Positions 1-6,796 of a stretch of DNA of 64,000 bases are shown piece by piece. The position numbers and the translations under genes were made by a program. Under the pieces are notes generated by a model. It did not search any database. It was not told where the DNA came from and saw only the letters and a program-made list of their open reading frames with translations. This DNA is from Spirochaetota bacterium (GTDB taxonomy: Bacteria; Spirochaetota; Spirochaetia; Treponematales; UBA12059). Location of the stretch: positions 1-64,000 of the forward strand of contig JAPLSN010000036.1 in the NCBI GenBank assembly GCA_026398615.1, given 5' to 3'. Every line of letters starts with the position of its first letter. The stretch's first letter is position 1.

Positions 1-45
1 TGAAGATCCCGTTTGCCTTAGCAGTTTTCGTGCCAGAAGCAGTGC

Positions 46-75
46 TTTATACTTTCGTCCGTACGCCCTTGTCAA
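46..75 (-). promoter_or_regulatory. Leftward promoter P3, near-consensus
   Basis: Minus strand TTGACA (70-75), 18-bp spacer, TATAAA (46-51). This is one of the best promoter matches in the window. The predicted transcript starts near 38-40 and leaves the window within about 40 nt. Three strong promoters in series about 100-115 bp apart are typical of rRNA or other stable-RNA operons. The RNA itself is not visible here. Confidence 0.6.
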
Positions 76-159
76 GCATCCGAACGTTCCCTGCGTTCTT
101 TTCGCCCCCTGCCGTCGCGCCCCTTCCGGATACCGACGCAGGCGACATTGCGCTAGGAT

Positions 160-214
160 AGTCTACCGAACTTGCAGCTTTCGCGTCAAGCATAAGAACA
201 CCTTTTTATCTTTG
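160..214 (-). promoter_or_regulatory. Leftward promoter P2 with UP-like A-rich tract
   Basis: Minus strand TTGACG (184-189), 18-bp spacer, TAGACT (160-165). Upstream of the -35, at 202-214, the minus strand is A-rich (AAAGATAAAAAGG), in the place where an UP element binds the alpha subunit of RNA polymerase. It shares the TGCTTGAC context with P3. Confidence 0.5.
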
Positions 215-262
215 TCATCACACCCGGCAACCCTGAATTCGTCAGTCGCACACGGCTGGAGG

Positions 263-292
263 TATATACATTCCGAGGCGCCGGGATGTCAA
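263..292 (-). promoter_or_regulatory. Leftward sigma70-type promoter P1 of a tandem set
   Basis: On the minus strand a perfect TTGACA (287-292) is followed after 18 bp by TATATA (263-268). It lies just downstream of the HAD gene stop and points out of the left edge. It shares the GCTTGAC -35 context and the 18-bp spacer with two further promoters at 160-189 and 46-75. No ORF start follows before the edge, so the target lies outside the window. Confidence 0.6.
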
Positions 293-323
293 GCCACGGG
301 TGCTGAATTTTCCGTCAAATTCA

Positions 324-1118
324 TCATTGTGCAATCGAATTCAACAAAACCGAAACGCCTTCAGCGAAACCGGCACCGAATTCGGCCTCGGTAACATAGG
401 CAGGCAGGGTTTTCAGGATCCCCGCGTAGCGACGCACATTCGCAACCCCGACGCTGACCGGAAATCGTGCGAACATCGGTTCGTCGTTCGGGGAATCCCC
501 AAAGTACAAAACCGAGGCCAGGTCTTCGTCCCGGTGGTACCCGAAACGGCTGGACAGGAAGAACTCCGCCATCGATGGCTTGTCGTAGTCCCCGAACCAT
601 GCATTGACATGAATGGAGCTGATCTTGGCATGCGCACCCATGGACTCGCAGATCGACTTGACGCGGAGTGCGGTTTCCATCGGCAGGACGGGCGGCTCCT
701 CGGCGAAGTCGACGGCGAGGTCGCAGAGCCTGGCAAACTGGTCCTTGGCAACACGCGCGCCTGGCACCTCCGCGAGGACACGAAGCCTGACGCCCTCCAG
801 CCGCTCGCGGGCTTCCGCCGCATCGAGGGCCGCCGGGTGGCGCAAGGTGGACAAGCGTTCGCCGTCCATGAAAAAGGCGAAGGCGCCATTTTCGCCGACG
901 ACGCCGTCCACGGGCCATTGCCGGGCAATGCAATCGCACCAGCCCGCCGGTCGTCCGGTCACGGGAACCACGCGGTACCCGGCTTCCCTGAGCCGCCACA
1001 TGGCCGAGAAAGAGGCTTCCAGGAGGCGGCCGTCACGGGTAATGGTGTCATCTATATCGAAAAGCACAAAGCGGATGGCGGCAGCCGCGCCGTACGGCAG
1101 AGCCGAGACGGGCGTCAT
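324..1118 (-). CDS. HAD superfamily (type IIB) phosphatase
   Basis: Predicted cytoplasmic sugar-phosphate or phospholipid-head-group phosphatase of the haloacid dehalogenase superfamily, 264 aa. Motif I is DIDDT at residues 21-25 (nucleophile D21, acid/base D23), motif II is VTGR at 53-56, and the GDSPND metal motif is near residues 206-211. This resembles the sucrose/mannosyl-phosphoglycerate phosphatase branch. The start at 1118 is chosen because ATG overlaps the stop of the upstream CDP-alcohol phosphatidyltransferase gene as ATGA. A longer open frame upstream is only its shadow. The coupling suggests a phosphatase acting on a product of the neighbouring transferase, for example a phosphatidylglycerophosphate-type substrate; this is inference from position, not from motif. 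Confidence 0.85.
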   Translation of the reverse strand: MTPVSALPYGAAAAIRFVLFDIDDTITRDGRLLEASFSAMWRLREAGYRVVPVTGRPAGWCDCIARQWPVDGVVGENGAFAFFMDGERLSTLRHPAALDAAEARERLEGVRLRVLAEVPGARVAKDQFARLCDLAVDFAEEPPVLPMETALRVKSICESMGAHAKISSIHVNAWFGDYDKPSMAEFFLSSRFGYHRDEDLASVLYFGDSPNDEPMFARFPVSVGVANVRRYAGILKTLPAYVTEAEFGAGFAEGVSVLLNSIAQ

Positions 1119-1702
1119 GGCGCCGGGGAGCGCGACAGGGATCGGTAGTGAAGGAGGTAGTCGGCGAAGGATCCGACCGATAACGCGCCCGCGATGCAGT
1201 AAACGACGAACGAGCCCGTCGCGATGTATGCCGACGCGTTTCCGAGCCAGCCGAATGCGTTCAGGGTGAGCATGATCATCGATACCGAGCCGGCTACCAT
1301 GTAGACGACGGCCTTGAGCTTGCCGCCGGGCCGCGCGCCCATGGCCACGCCGCGGCGGGCCGCGAGCAGGCGTATGAAGAGGATTCCATATTCTCGGTAG
1401 ACGACCAGAAGGAAAACCCAGAGCGGCATGAGCCCGGTGAAGGCAAAGCACAGGAAATAGGTGAGGCGGGCGATAACGTCCGCAAAGGGATCGAACAGCT
1501 TGCCGAAATCGCTCGCCGAGTTGTTGCGGCGGGCAGCCATCCCGTCGAAAAGGTCCGTCAGTTCCATGACGATGAAAAACCCCCAGAGGACCGGAATGAC
1601 GAAGCGTGCATCGACGGAGAAATACGGGGGAATGAAATAGAACATGAAGAAGAACGGCGCCAGGACGAGCCGTGACGCGGTCAATTTATCCGCGGTTGTC
1701 AT
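1115..1702 (-). CDS. CDP-alcohol phosphatidyltransferase (PgsA-like)
   Basis: Integral membrane enzyme that transfers a phosphatidyl group from CDP-diacylglycerol to an alcohol, most likely glycerol-3-phosphate. The complete family signature DGxxARx8GxxxDxxxD lies at about residues 53-74 and is intact, including all catalytic Asp residues. Several hydrophobic segments follow, and length (195 aa) is normal. I start it at ATG 1702, right after a promoter whose -10 box is at 1710-1715, which would make the mRNA nearly leaderless. An ATG at 1732 would add 10 residues and has no ribosome binding site. The stop overlaps the start of the HAD phosphatase gene (ATGA). A second enzyme of the same superfamily is transcribed divergently. 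Confidence 0.88.
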   Translation of the reverse strand: MTTADKLTASRLVLAPFFFMFYFIPPYFSVDARFVIPVLWGFFIVMELTDLFDGMAARRNNSASDFGKLFDPFADVIARLTYFLCFAFTGLMPLWVFLLVVYREYGILFIRLLAARRGVAMGARPGGKLKAVVYMVAGSVSMIMLTLNAFGWLGNASAYIATGSFVVYCIAGALSVGSFADYLLHYRSLSRSPAP

Positions 1703-1709
1703 CGTCGGG

Positions 1710-1750
1710 AGTATGGGGGTTTGACACGGCATCTGTCAAGGTTGTATTAT
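1710..1750. promoter_or_regulatory. Divergent promoters on a shared -35 palindrome
   Basis: TTGACA at 1721-1726 and TGTCAA at 1734-1739 form an inverted repeat with a 7-bp centre. Rightward, TTGACA is followed after 18 bp by TATTAT (1745-1750). Leftward, TTGACA is followed after 18 bp by CATACT (1710-1715). The two CDP-alcohol phosphatidyltransferase genes are thus driven back to back from one 41-bp element. Polymerases on the two -35 boxes would clash, so the two directions probably compete. Confidence 0.65.
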
Positions 1751-1884
1751 TTTCCATCCGGCGGTGCAATTTCGCCGTTTCGTCTCGAGTATCGATCGGA
1801 CCAGGGCATGCGTTCATCCCGACGATCGTCTTGACGAGTGTACGTCGACAGGACGCCCGAGGACGTTCGCGCCTGGAGCATTCA

Positions 1885-2727
1885 ATGGATTTTTTCATTC
1901 TCCGAACACGCCTGACGCGCAGCATCCACCTGACCTTTGAATCTTTCCTGCTCGTGCAGTTCGCGATGTTCGGCGCGTTCTGCGCCCTCTTCGGCATGCC
2001 CCTCGAATATTTCCTGCTTTTTGCCGCATCAGCGGCGGGTTTTCACCTCTTCGTGCTCGTCGTCCTCATGCAGTTCCTCCCGGATTTCGTCATCCTCGAA
2101 ACCGGCGAGAAGCTCGAACGCGTCAACCTGGCGAACAGGATCACCCTGGCCCGGCTCTCTACGCTCCCTACGATTCTCTTCCTATTGATGGCATCGAGGG
2201 ATTACCCGGTGACCATCCCGGTGTTTGTCCTGATCGCCGCGGTCTTCCTCACTGATTTCATGGACGGATATATTTCCCGCACGACGCACCAGGTCACCAA
2301 GATCGGGAAGATCCTCGATTCCGTGAGCGACTACAGCCTCCTCTTCTTCCTGGCGATAGCGCTCTTCTACCTGGGCTTGATCCCGCCGTGGTTCTTTCTC
2401 CTCGTCGTCGTCCGGCTCGTCAGCCAGTCGATCCTCGCGACAATCCTCGTGTTCGTGCATCGAACAATCGATGCCAGGTCGACGCTTTTCGGCAAGGCCG
2501 CCGTGGCATCGACCATGACCGTTTTCGGTTTTGAAATCCTGAGGCTGCTCGTCGCTGACCCGAACAGCGTCTGCTGGAGCGCGCTCGAGTTCGCGGGAGG
2601 CTTCGTCATTTTCGTTTCCATATTCGACAAGATCATCCTGTTCGCCTGCAAGCTCAAGGAAGCGCCGGAGCGGCCGAAATCCGCAATCGCGCCCGACCTC
2701 ACCGATCGATCCGGAGGGACGAAATAA
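1885..2727 (+). CDS. CDP-alcohol phosphatidyltransferase, second family member
   Basis: Membrane phosphatidyltransferase of the CDP-alcohol family, 280 aa, longer than the usual ~190 because of an extra hydrophobic N-terminal section of about 85 residues. The catalytic signature is near residues 124-149 (DGYISR, then GKILDSVSD). It reads DGxxSR where most members have DGxxAR; the Asp residues are intact. Hydrophobic segments run through the rest. Start ATG 1885 has GGAG at 1875-1878. A frame extending upstream to 1672 lacks a binding site and crosses the promoter. The acceptor alcohol cannot be read from sequence; the length and the Ser variant suggest something other than glycerol-3-phosphate. 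The stop shares one base with the next start (TAATG). Confidence 0.82.
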   Translation: MDFFILRTRLTRSIHLTFESFLLVQFAMFGAFCALFGMPLEYFLLFAASAAGFHLFVLVVLMQFLPDFVILETGEKLERVNLANRITLARLSTLPTILFLLMASRDYPVTIPVFVLIAAVFLTDFMDGYISRTTHQVTKIGKILDSVSDYSLLFFLAIALFYLGLIPPWFFLLVVVRLVSQSILATILVFVHRTIDARSTLFGKAAVASTMTVFGFEILRLLVADPNSVCWSALEFAGGFVIFVSIFDKIILFACKLKEAPERPKSAIAPDLTDRSGGTK

Positions 2728-3350
2728 TGGCACAGATCAAGAGCGCCCTGGAACTCGCGCTGGAACGTACCAAGGATCTCAAGCCCAACCTGGCTTCCAT
2801 CGAGACCAACGAACTCCGTCAGGAAGGCAAGCGTTTGGCCGGAGAATTCCTGAGAAACCCGGAAACCGTCGATTTGGCCAAGGCCATCAGGACCTGCGCC
2901 AAGGACAGGGTCGGCCGGATCAGGGAAGGCGCCTTCGAGGTCCTCGCAACCCGTATCCAGCTGCCGCTCTCCAGGAACACGGATACGGAAGGGACGTTCC
3001 AGATACTGGCCAGGGGATTCTCGGCACTGAATACGGCCCTGCTCGGGGAAAAGCGCATCGAGGCGATGTTCCAGCAGATCGCGGAGTTCATGAAACGCTA
3101 CGCGGAGGATATCGCGACGATGGACGCGTCGATCCGCAAGCAGTACGAACCCAAATTGAAACGGAAAGAGCAGGAATACGCCGCCCGTACGGGCCAGGCC
3201 GTCCGCATCGATCCCATGTCCGATCCGGAATTCGTGGCCTTCTATCAACAGAACGCGGGGCAGGTGAAAACGCAGTACCAAGCCGCGCTTGACCGCGCCA
3301 AGGAAGAACTGGCCGCGACGCTCGGGATCAAGGGAAAGGGCGAGGACTGA
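2727..3350 (+). CDS. Conserved hypothetical protein, helical
   Basis: 207-aa soluble protein that I do not recognise. It is Lys/Glu/Ala-rich with long predicted helices and no signal peptide or membrane segment. The region around residues 125-155 is highly charged and could form a coiled coil. The start ATG overlaps the stop of the phosphatidyltransferase by one base (TAATG), with GGAGGG at 2713-2718 as ribosome binding site, so the two are certainly co-translated. No catalytic motif is visible. A structural or regulatory partner of the upstream membrane enzyme is possible but rests only on the coupling. Confidence 0.75.
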   Translation: MAQIKSALELALERTKDLKPNLASIETNELRQEGKRLAGEFLRNPETVDLAKAIRTCAKDRVGRIREGAFEVLATRIQLPLSRNTDTEGTFQILARGFSALNTALLGEKRIEAMFQQIAEFMKRYAEDIATMDASIRKQYEPKLKRKEQEYAARTGQAVRIDPMSDPEFVAFYQQNAGQVKTQYQAALDRAKEELAATLGIKGKGED

Positions 3351-3367
3351 CACACCCCGAACGAGCA

Positions 3368-3394
3368 CCCCGCTCCGGCTTGCCGATCGCGGGG
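3368..3394. terminator. Weak hairpin between convergent genes
   Basis: CCCCGC (3368-3373) pairs with GCGGGG (3389-3394), with a small inner CGG/CCG stem. It lies between the ends of two convergent genes. Only a short GCTTTG follows, so termination strength is doubtful. Confidence 0.35.
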
Positions 3395-3402
3395 GCTTTG
3401 CG

Positions 3403-4377
3403 TCAGGAAATGCCGGTGAGCGCTTTCATGTACTGCAGGCGGTCGTACGCGGCCGGATCGTCGGACATGAACCTGGACAGCCGTCCGCGTAGCCCGTCCA
3501 TGCCGGCCAGGCCGAGGCTTTTGGCCCGCCGTTCCATCCCTTCCATGATATCGGTGATGGCGCCGTACCCGCCCTTGTAGACGGCGGAACAGACCTGTAC
3601 CGCATGGGCGCCCGCCGCGACGAGCTTGAGAGCCTGTTCAGCGGTGGAAACGCCGCCTGACGCGGCGAACTCGCAGGGGACGCGACCGAAGAGGAGGGCG
3701 ATCCAGCGGAGCGATTCGTGATGATCGGAGTCGTCACCCGTGGCCGGTCCCGATGACAGGCGCATGGAGTCCAGGTCGATATCGAGCTTGTACCAGCGAT
3801 TGAAGAGCACGACGCCCGCCGCGCCTGCGCCCGCGACGCCCGCTACGACCCTGCCCAGGTTGGTGAACCAGGTTCCCAGCTTCACCGACAGGGGGAGTTT
3901 CGTCTTCGCGCGAACCCCGGCCACGATCTCGAGGAGGCGGCGCTCGATCGATTCCGAGGACTCGCCGGGTCCCGACGGCAGGACCGAGACGTTGAGCTCG
4001 ATCGCGTCGGCGCCAGCCGCTTCAAGCTGCCTCGAAAACTCGGCCCACCAGGGACCGCCTGCGCAGTTCACGCTGGCGATGACCGGTATCCCGGCCTCCC
4101 GCCTGGCCGTGCGCACGAGTTCGAGATACCCGGCGGCCCCGGTATGGAGGCCCATGTTTTCAAGGAAGGCGGCGGCCTCGGGATGGGCACCGGCATCGTC
4201 CATCGCGGGGAATTCCGCGCGGAGCTGTTCCTCGAACAGCGACTTGAGGACGACGGCTCCCGCGCCCGCCGCGGCTGCCTTTCTGACGCCATCGGCAGTC
4301 GAGCTGAGGCCGCACGAACCGAGGATGATGGGATTGCGGAGCGAAAGTCCCAGGTATGTAGTTTCGAGTATCGACAT
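3403..4377 (-). CDS. Dihydroorotate dehydrogenase-like flavoprotein
   Basis: 324-aa TIM-barrel protein of the PyrD superfamily; FMN binding is expected at the C-terminal phosphate loop (AASGGVS and AVQVCSAVY regions). Genuine class 1 enzymes carry a catalytic Cys in an NxSCPN-type loop. Here the corresponding stretch, residues 127-132, is ELNVSV followed by LPSG, with no Cys, so dihydroorotate oxidation is doubtful. A Cys at residue 105 sits in another loop. No pyrimidine gene is adjacent. The start at 4377 has a clear GGAGGT six bases upstream. It lies 197 bp downstream of the aminopeptidase gene on the same strand. Best described as a PyrD-like oxidoreductase of unknown substrate. Confidence 0.8.
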   Translation of the reverse strand: MSILETTYLGLSLRNPIILGSCGLSSTADGVRKAAAAGAGAVVLKSLFEEQLRAEFPAMDDAGAHPEAAAFLENMGLHTGAAGYLELVRTARREAGIPVIASVNCAGGPWWAEFSRQLEAAGADAIELNVSVLPSGPGESSESIERRLLEIVAGVRAKTKLPLSVKLGTWFTNLGRVVAGVAGAGAAGVVLFNRWYKLDIDLDSMRLSSGPATGDDSDHHESLRWIALLFGRVPCEFAASGGVSTAEQALKLVAAGAHAVQVCSAVYKGGYGAITDIMEGMERRAKSLGLAGMDGLRGRLSRFMSDDPAAYDRLQYMKALTGIS

Positions 4378-4574
4378 GAATCAACCTCCGTACGTATTCC
4401 GCAGACTGGAGGAATGCACTTCCCGTCTGCAGGGCAATGAGGGTGCCGGGAAACGAGTCGCTTCCCGTTCGCATCCAGCGGCGACACCCTGCCAGAAAGA
4501 CTACGAAGCCGGAAGCCGGGAATCAAGTGTAAAACGGGTCCGCGATCCCGAATTGCGCCGATCATGGCGATGCG
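4378..4574 (-). other. 197-bp leader/spacer with a small hairpin
   Basis: Non-coding gap between the aminopeptidase stop and the PyrD-like start. It holds a small inverted repeat CGGGAA (4447-4452) / TTCCCG (4462-4467) with a 9-nt loop. There is no T-run and no convincing promoter, so read-through from the upstream gene is possible. Confidence 0.35.
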
Positions 4575-5690
4575 TCAGCGAAGCTTGTCCGGGTTGAGCC
4601 CTTCCAGCTCGTGGACGACGAAGAGGCCGTCCTTCCGGACGAGCCGGTCGTCGAACCAGAGTTCGCCGCCGCCGTATTCCGGCGTCTGGATCAGGACGAG
4701 GTCCCAGTGCACCGACGAGCGATTGCCGTTGAAGCAGTCGTCGTAGGCATTTCCCGGCGTGAAATGGATGGATCCGGATATCTTCTCGTCGAAGAGGGTT
4801 TCCAGCATGGGTTTCGTGATGAAGGGATTCACGCCGATCGCGAATTCGCCCACGTAACGTGCGCCCTCGTCGGTATTCAGGATCGCGTCGATCCGCGCGG
4901 TATCGTTCGCCGTCGCCTTTACGATCCTGCCGTTCCGGAACTCCAGCCGGATGTCCTTGAACACGAAACCTTCGTATTCGCTCGGCGCATTGTACGAGAT
5001 GACACCGTCGACGGAAGTGCGCACGGGCGCCGTGTAGACTTCGCCGTCGGGAACGTTCATCGTGCCGTCGCACTTGATCGGGGGCAAACCCTTGATCGAG
5101 AAGGAGAGGTCGGTACCCGGCGCGACGATCCTGACGCGGTCGGTCCGCGACATGAAGCCGACGAGGGGGTCCATCGCTTTCGACATCCTCGCGTAGTCGA
5201 AGACGCAAACGTCGAAAAACCAGTCCTCGAAAGCTTCCTCGCTCAGGGAAGCCATCTGGGCCATGGCCGCACTCGGGTAGCGGAGCACGACCCAACGCTT
5301 CCCGAGCCGCGATTCCATGTGGACCTTCTTCCAGATCGTTGAATTGTAGATCTCCATCCGCTCCGCGGGTACGTCGGAGAGCGCTGAGAGGTTGCGCCAA
5401 CTCGTGAACCCTATGTAGCAGTCCATGGCGTCCATGCGCATTCGCTCGTATGCGGCCTGGATTTCAAGCTGGGCCCTGGTCGCCCGGCGGTAGACGGCCC
5501 GGTCGAGGGATTTGTCGCGGAGCGTGACGAAGGGCATGCCCCCCGCGTTGTAAACGGCTTCGACGATGGCCTTCACGAAAGCCAACTCGATGCCCGTGTC
5601 CTGGATGAGGACCTTCTCGCCCGGTTTGACCGCGACGGAATAGTTGACGAGAAGCTCCGCGAGCTTGCGGAGGCGCGGATCGATCATCAT
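4575..5690 (-). CDS. M29 family metallo-aminopeptidase
   Basis: Cytoplasmic aminopeptidase of the thermophilic aminopeptidase (AmpS/AmpT/PepS) family, which uses two metal ions to remove N-terminal residues. 371 aa, slightly shorter than the usual ~410. The expected metal ligands are visible: E217 (PDGEVYT), E282 (GEFAIG), H309 (HFTPGN), H328 and D330 (HWDLV). Start ATG 5690 is preceded by AAGGAAG (5697-5703) at 6-nt spacing; a second ATG follows directly. The gene stands between the hemolysin III-type gene and the PyrD-like gene on the same strand, with a strong hairpin separating it from the former. Confidence 0.9.
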   Translation of the reverse strand: MMIDPRLRKLAELLVNYSVAVKPGEKVLIQDTGIELAFVKAIVEAVYNAGGMPFVTLRDKSLDRAVYRRATRAQLEIQAAYERMRMDAMDCYIGFTSWRNLSALSDVPAERMEIYNSTIWKKVHMESRLGKRWVVLRYPSAAMAQMASLSEEAFEDWFFDVCVFDYARMSKAMDPLVGFMSRTDRVRIVAPGTDLSFSIKGLPPIKCDGTMNVPDGEVYTAPVRTSVDGVISYNAPSEYEGFVFKDIRLEFRNGRIVKATANDTARIDAILNTDEGARYVGEFAIGVNPFITKPMLETLFDEKISGSIHFTPGNAYDDCFNGNRSSVHWDLVLIQTPEYGGGELWFDDRLVRKDGLFVVHELEGLNPDKLR

Positions 5691-5809
5691 GGCGACTTCC
5701 TTGGATTTGCCGAACCCCGGGTTCTGCGGGATTCCCGCGGCATCCGAACGCAGGCGGGCGCGAGGCGGCTATCATAATACGGGAAGGCGCCGGAGTGAAG
5801 GGCGCGAAA

Positions 5810-5856
5810 GGAACGCCGACGGAAGCGGAATCGTGCTTCCCCTCCCCCGGCGTTCC
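5810..5856 (-). terminator. Strong nested hairpin after hemolysin III gene
   Basis: GGAACGCCG (5810-5818) pairs perfectly with CGGCGTTCC (5848-5856). Inside it GGAAGC (5821-5826) pairs with GCTTCC (5835-5840). It starts 9 nt beyond the minus-strand stop at 5865. The following T-run on the minus strand is short (CTTT), so it could be a terminator or an mRNA 3' end stabiliser. Confidence 0.5.
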
Positions 5857-5864
5857 CTCAGGTC

Positions 5865-6557
5865 CTATACGGGCAATGCATACAGCGCCGCGAAGAAGTG
5901 GCAGACCGATCCGGCGATCACGAAGAGGTGCCAGACCGTGTGCATCCACTTGACTCGCTTCATGGCGTAGAAGAGGGTGCCCGCGCTGTAGGCCACGCCG
6001 CCGATGAAGAGGAACGCGACTGCCAGGCGGGGAGTCCCGGCGACGAGGGGTTTCCAGGCGAAGACGATGAGCCAGCCCATGACGATGTAGATCGGAACGG
6101 TGAGTTTCTTCATCTTTTCGAGAAAGACCGCCTTGAGCGCGATGCCGACGGCGGCGATGGCCCACTCGAGGCTGAAGATGATCCAGCCCATCCTGCCTCC
6201 GACGACGCCGAGAGAAAACGCGGTGTAGCTGCCGGCGATGAGGAGGTAGATCGACGAATGGTCGATGATCTCCAGGATCTGTTTGGCGCCGCTGTCCTGG
6301 ATCGAATGGTAGACCGTGGACATCGTGTAGAGGACCACGAGCGACGCGCCGAAGATCGCGTACGAAACGACGGTGACCGGGGGGCCGCGCGTCGCCGCGG
6401 CGGCGGTCAGGATGACGAGCCCGGCGATGGACAGGAGCGCGCCCAGGCCATGTGTGATGCCGTTGGCTATTTCCTCCCCGATGGAACAACGCGGGGCTCC
6501 GGCAGGGGGGACAGATCCGGCATCGTCGTCAGATGCGGGAATTGATGCGGATTGCAC
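5865..6557 (-). CDS. Hemolysin III / PAQR-type membrane protein
   Basis: 230-aa seven-helix membrane protein of the HlyIII (YqfA/TrhA, PAQR) family. Family landmarks are all present: EEIANGITHGLG at the start of helix 1, the STVYHS motif, DHSSIYLLIAGSY, and the C-terminal WHLFVIAGSVCHF, with the conserved His/Asp/Ser set that binds a metal ion in PAQR proteins. The start is GTG 6557, supported by AAGGAAGG about 5 nt upstream. Members affect membrane energetics and lipid homeostasis; actual haemolysis is rarely shown. The gene is divergent from a large hybrid kinase, and its 5' side contains a 13-base G run. Confidence 0.9.
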   Translation of the reverse strand: MQSASIPASDDDAGSVPPAGAPRCSIGEEIANGITHGLGALLSIAGLVILTAAAATRGPPVTVVSYAIFGASLVVLYTMSTVYHSIQDSGAKQILEIIDHSSIYLLIAGSYTAFSLGVVGGRMGWIIFSLEWAIAAVGIALKAVFLEKMKKLTVPIYIVMGWLIVFAWKPLVAGTPRLAVAFLFIGGVAYSAGTLFYAMKRVKWMHTVWHLFVIAGSVCHFFAALYALPV

Positions 6558-6733
6558 GGGAACCTTCCTTGGTGCGGAGCGTCCTCAGGGGCACGATCCG
6601 TCGGGAAGTTCGACCCGGCTTCAGGAAAAAGGTTGCGGCCGGGCCAGCCGCTTGTGTGTTTGCGCATTCGGCGATCATGGGGTATCATCCATATATCTGC
6701 GTCAGGATGCACCGGGGATCCAGGCGAAAGGTC

Positions 6734-6746
6734 GGGGGGGGGGGGG
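6734..6746. repeat. 13-base poly-G tract
   Basis: Thirteen consecutive G in the divergent intergenic region, about 50 bp upstream of the TTG start of the hybrid kinase and about 175 bp upstream of the hemolysin III gene. Tracts of this length slip readily during replication, so length may vary between cells, or the count may be an assembly error. Confidence 0.8.
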
Positions 6747-6796
6747 CAAGACCGATCCGGACCCGGCGAGTCGATGGCGGCCAAACGAGGTCATTC

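Noticed and set aside
212-394. Small plus-strand ORF at the left edge
   Set aside because: No ribosome binding site, crosses a strong leftward promoter and the end of the HAD gene, and has no protein-like pattern.
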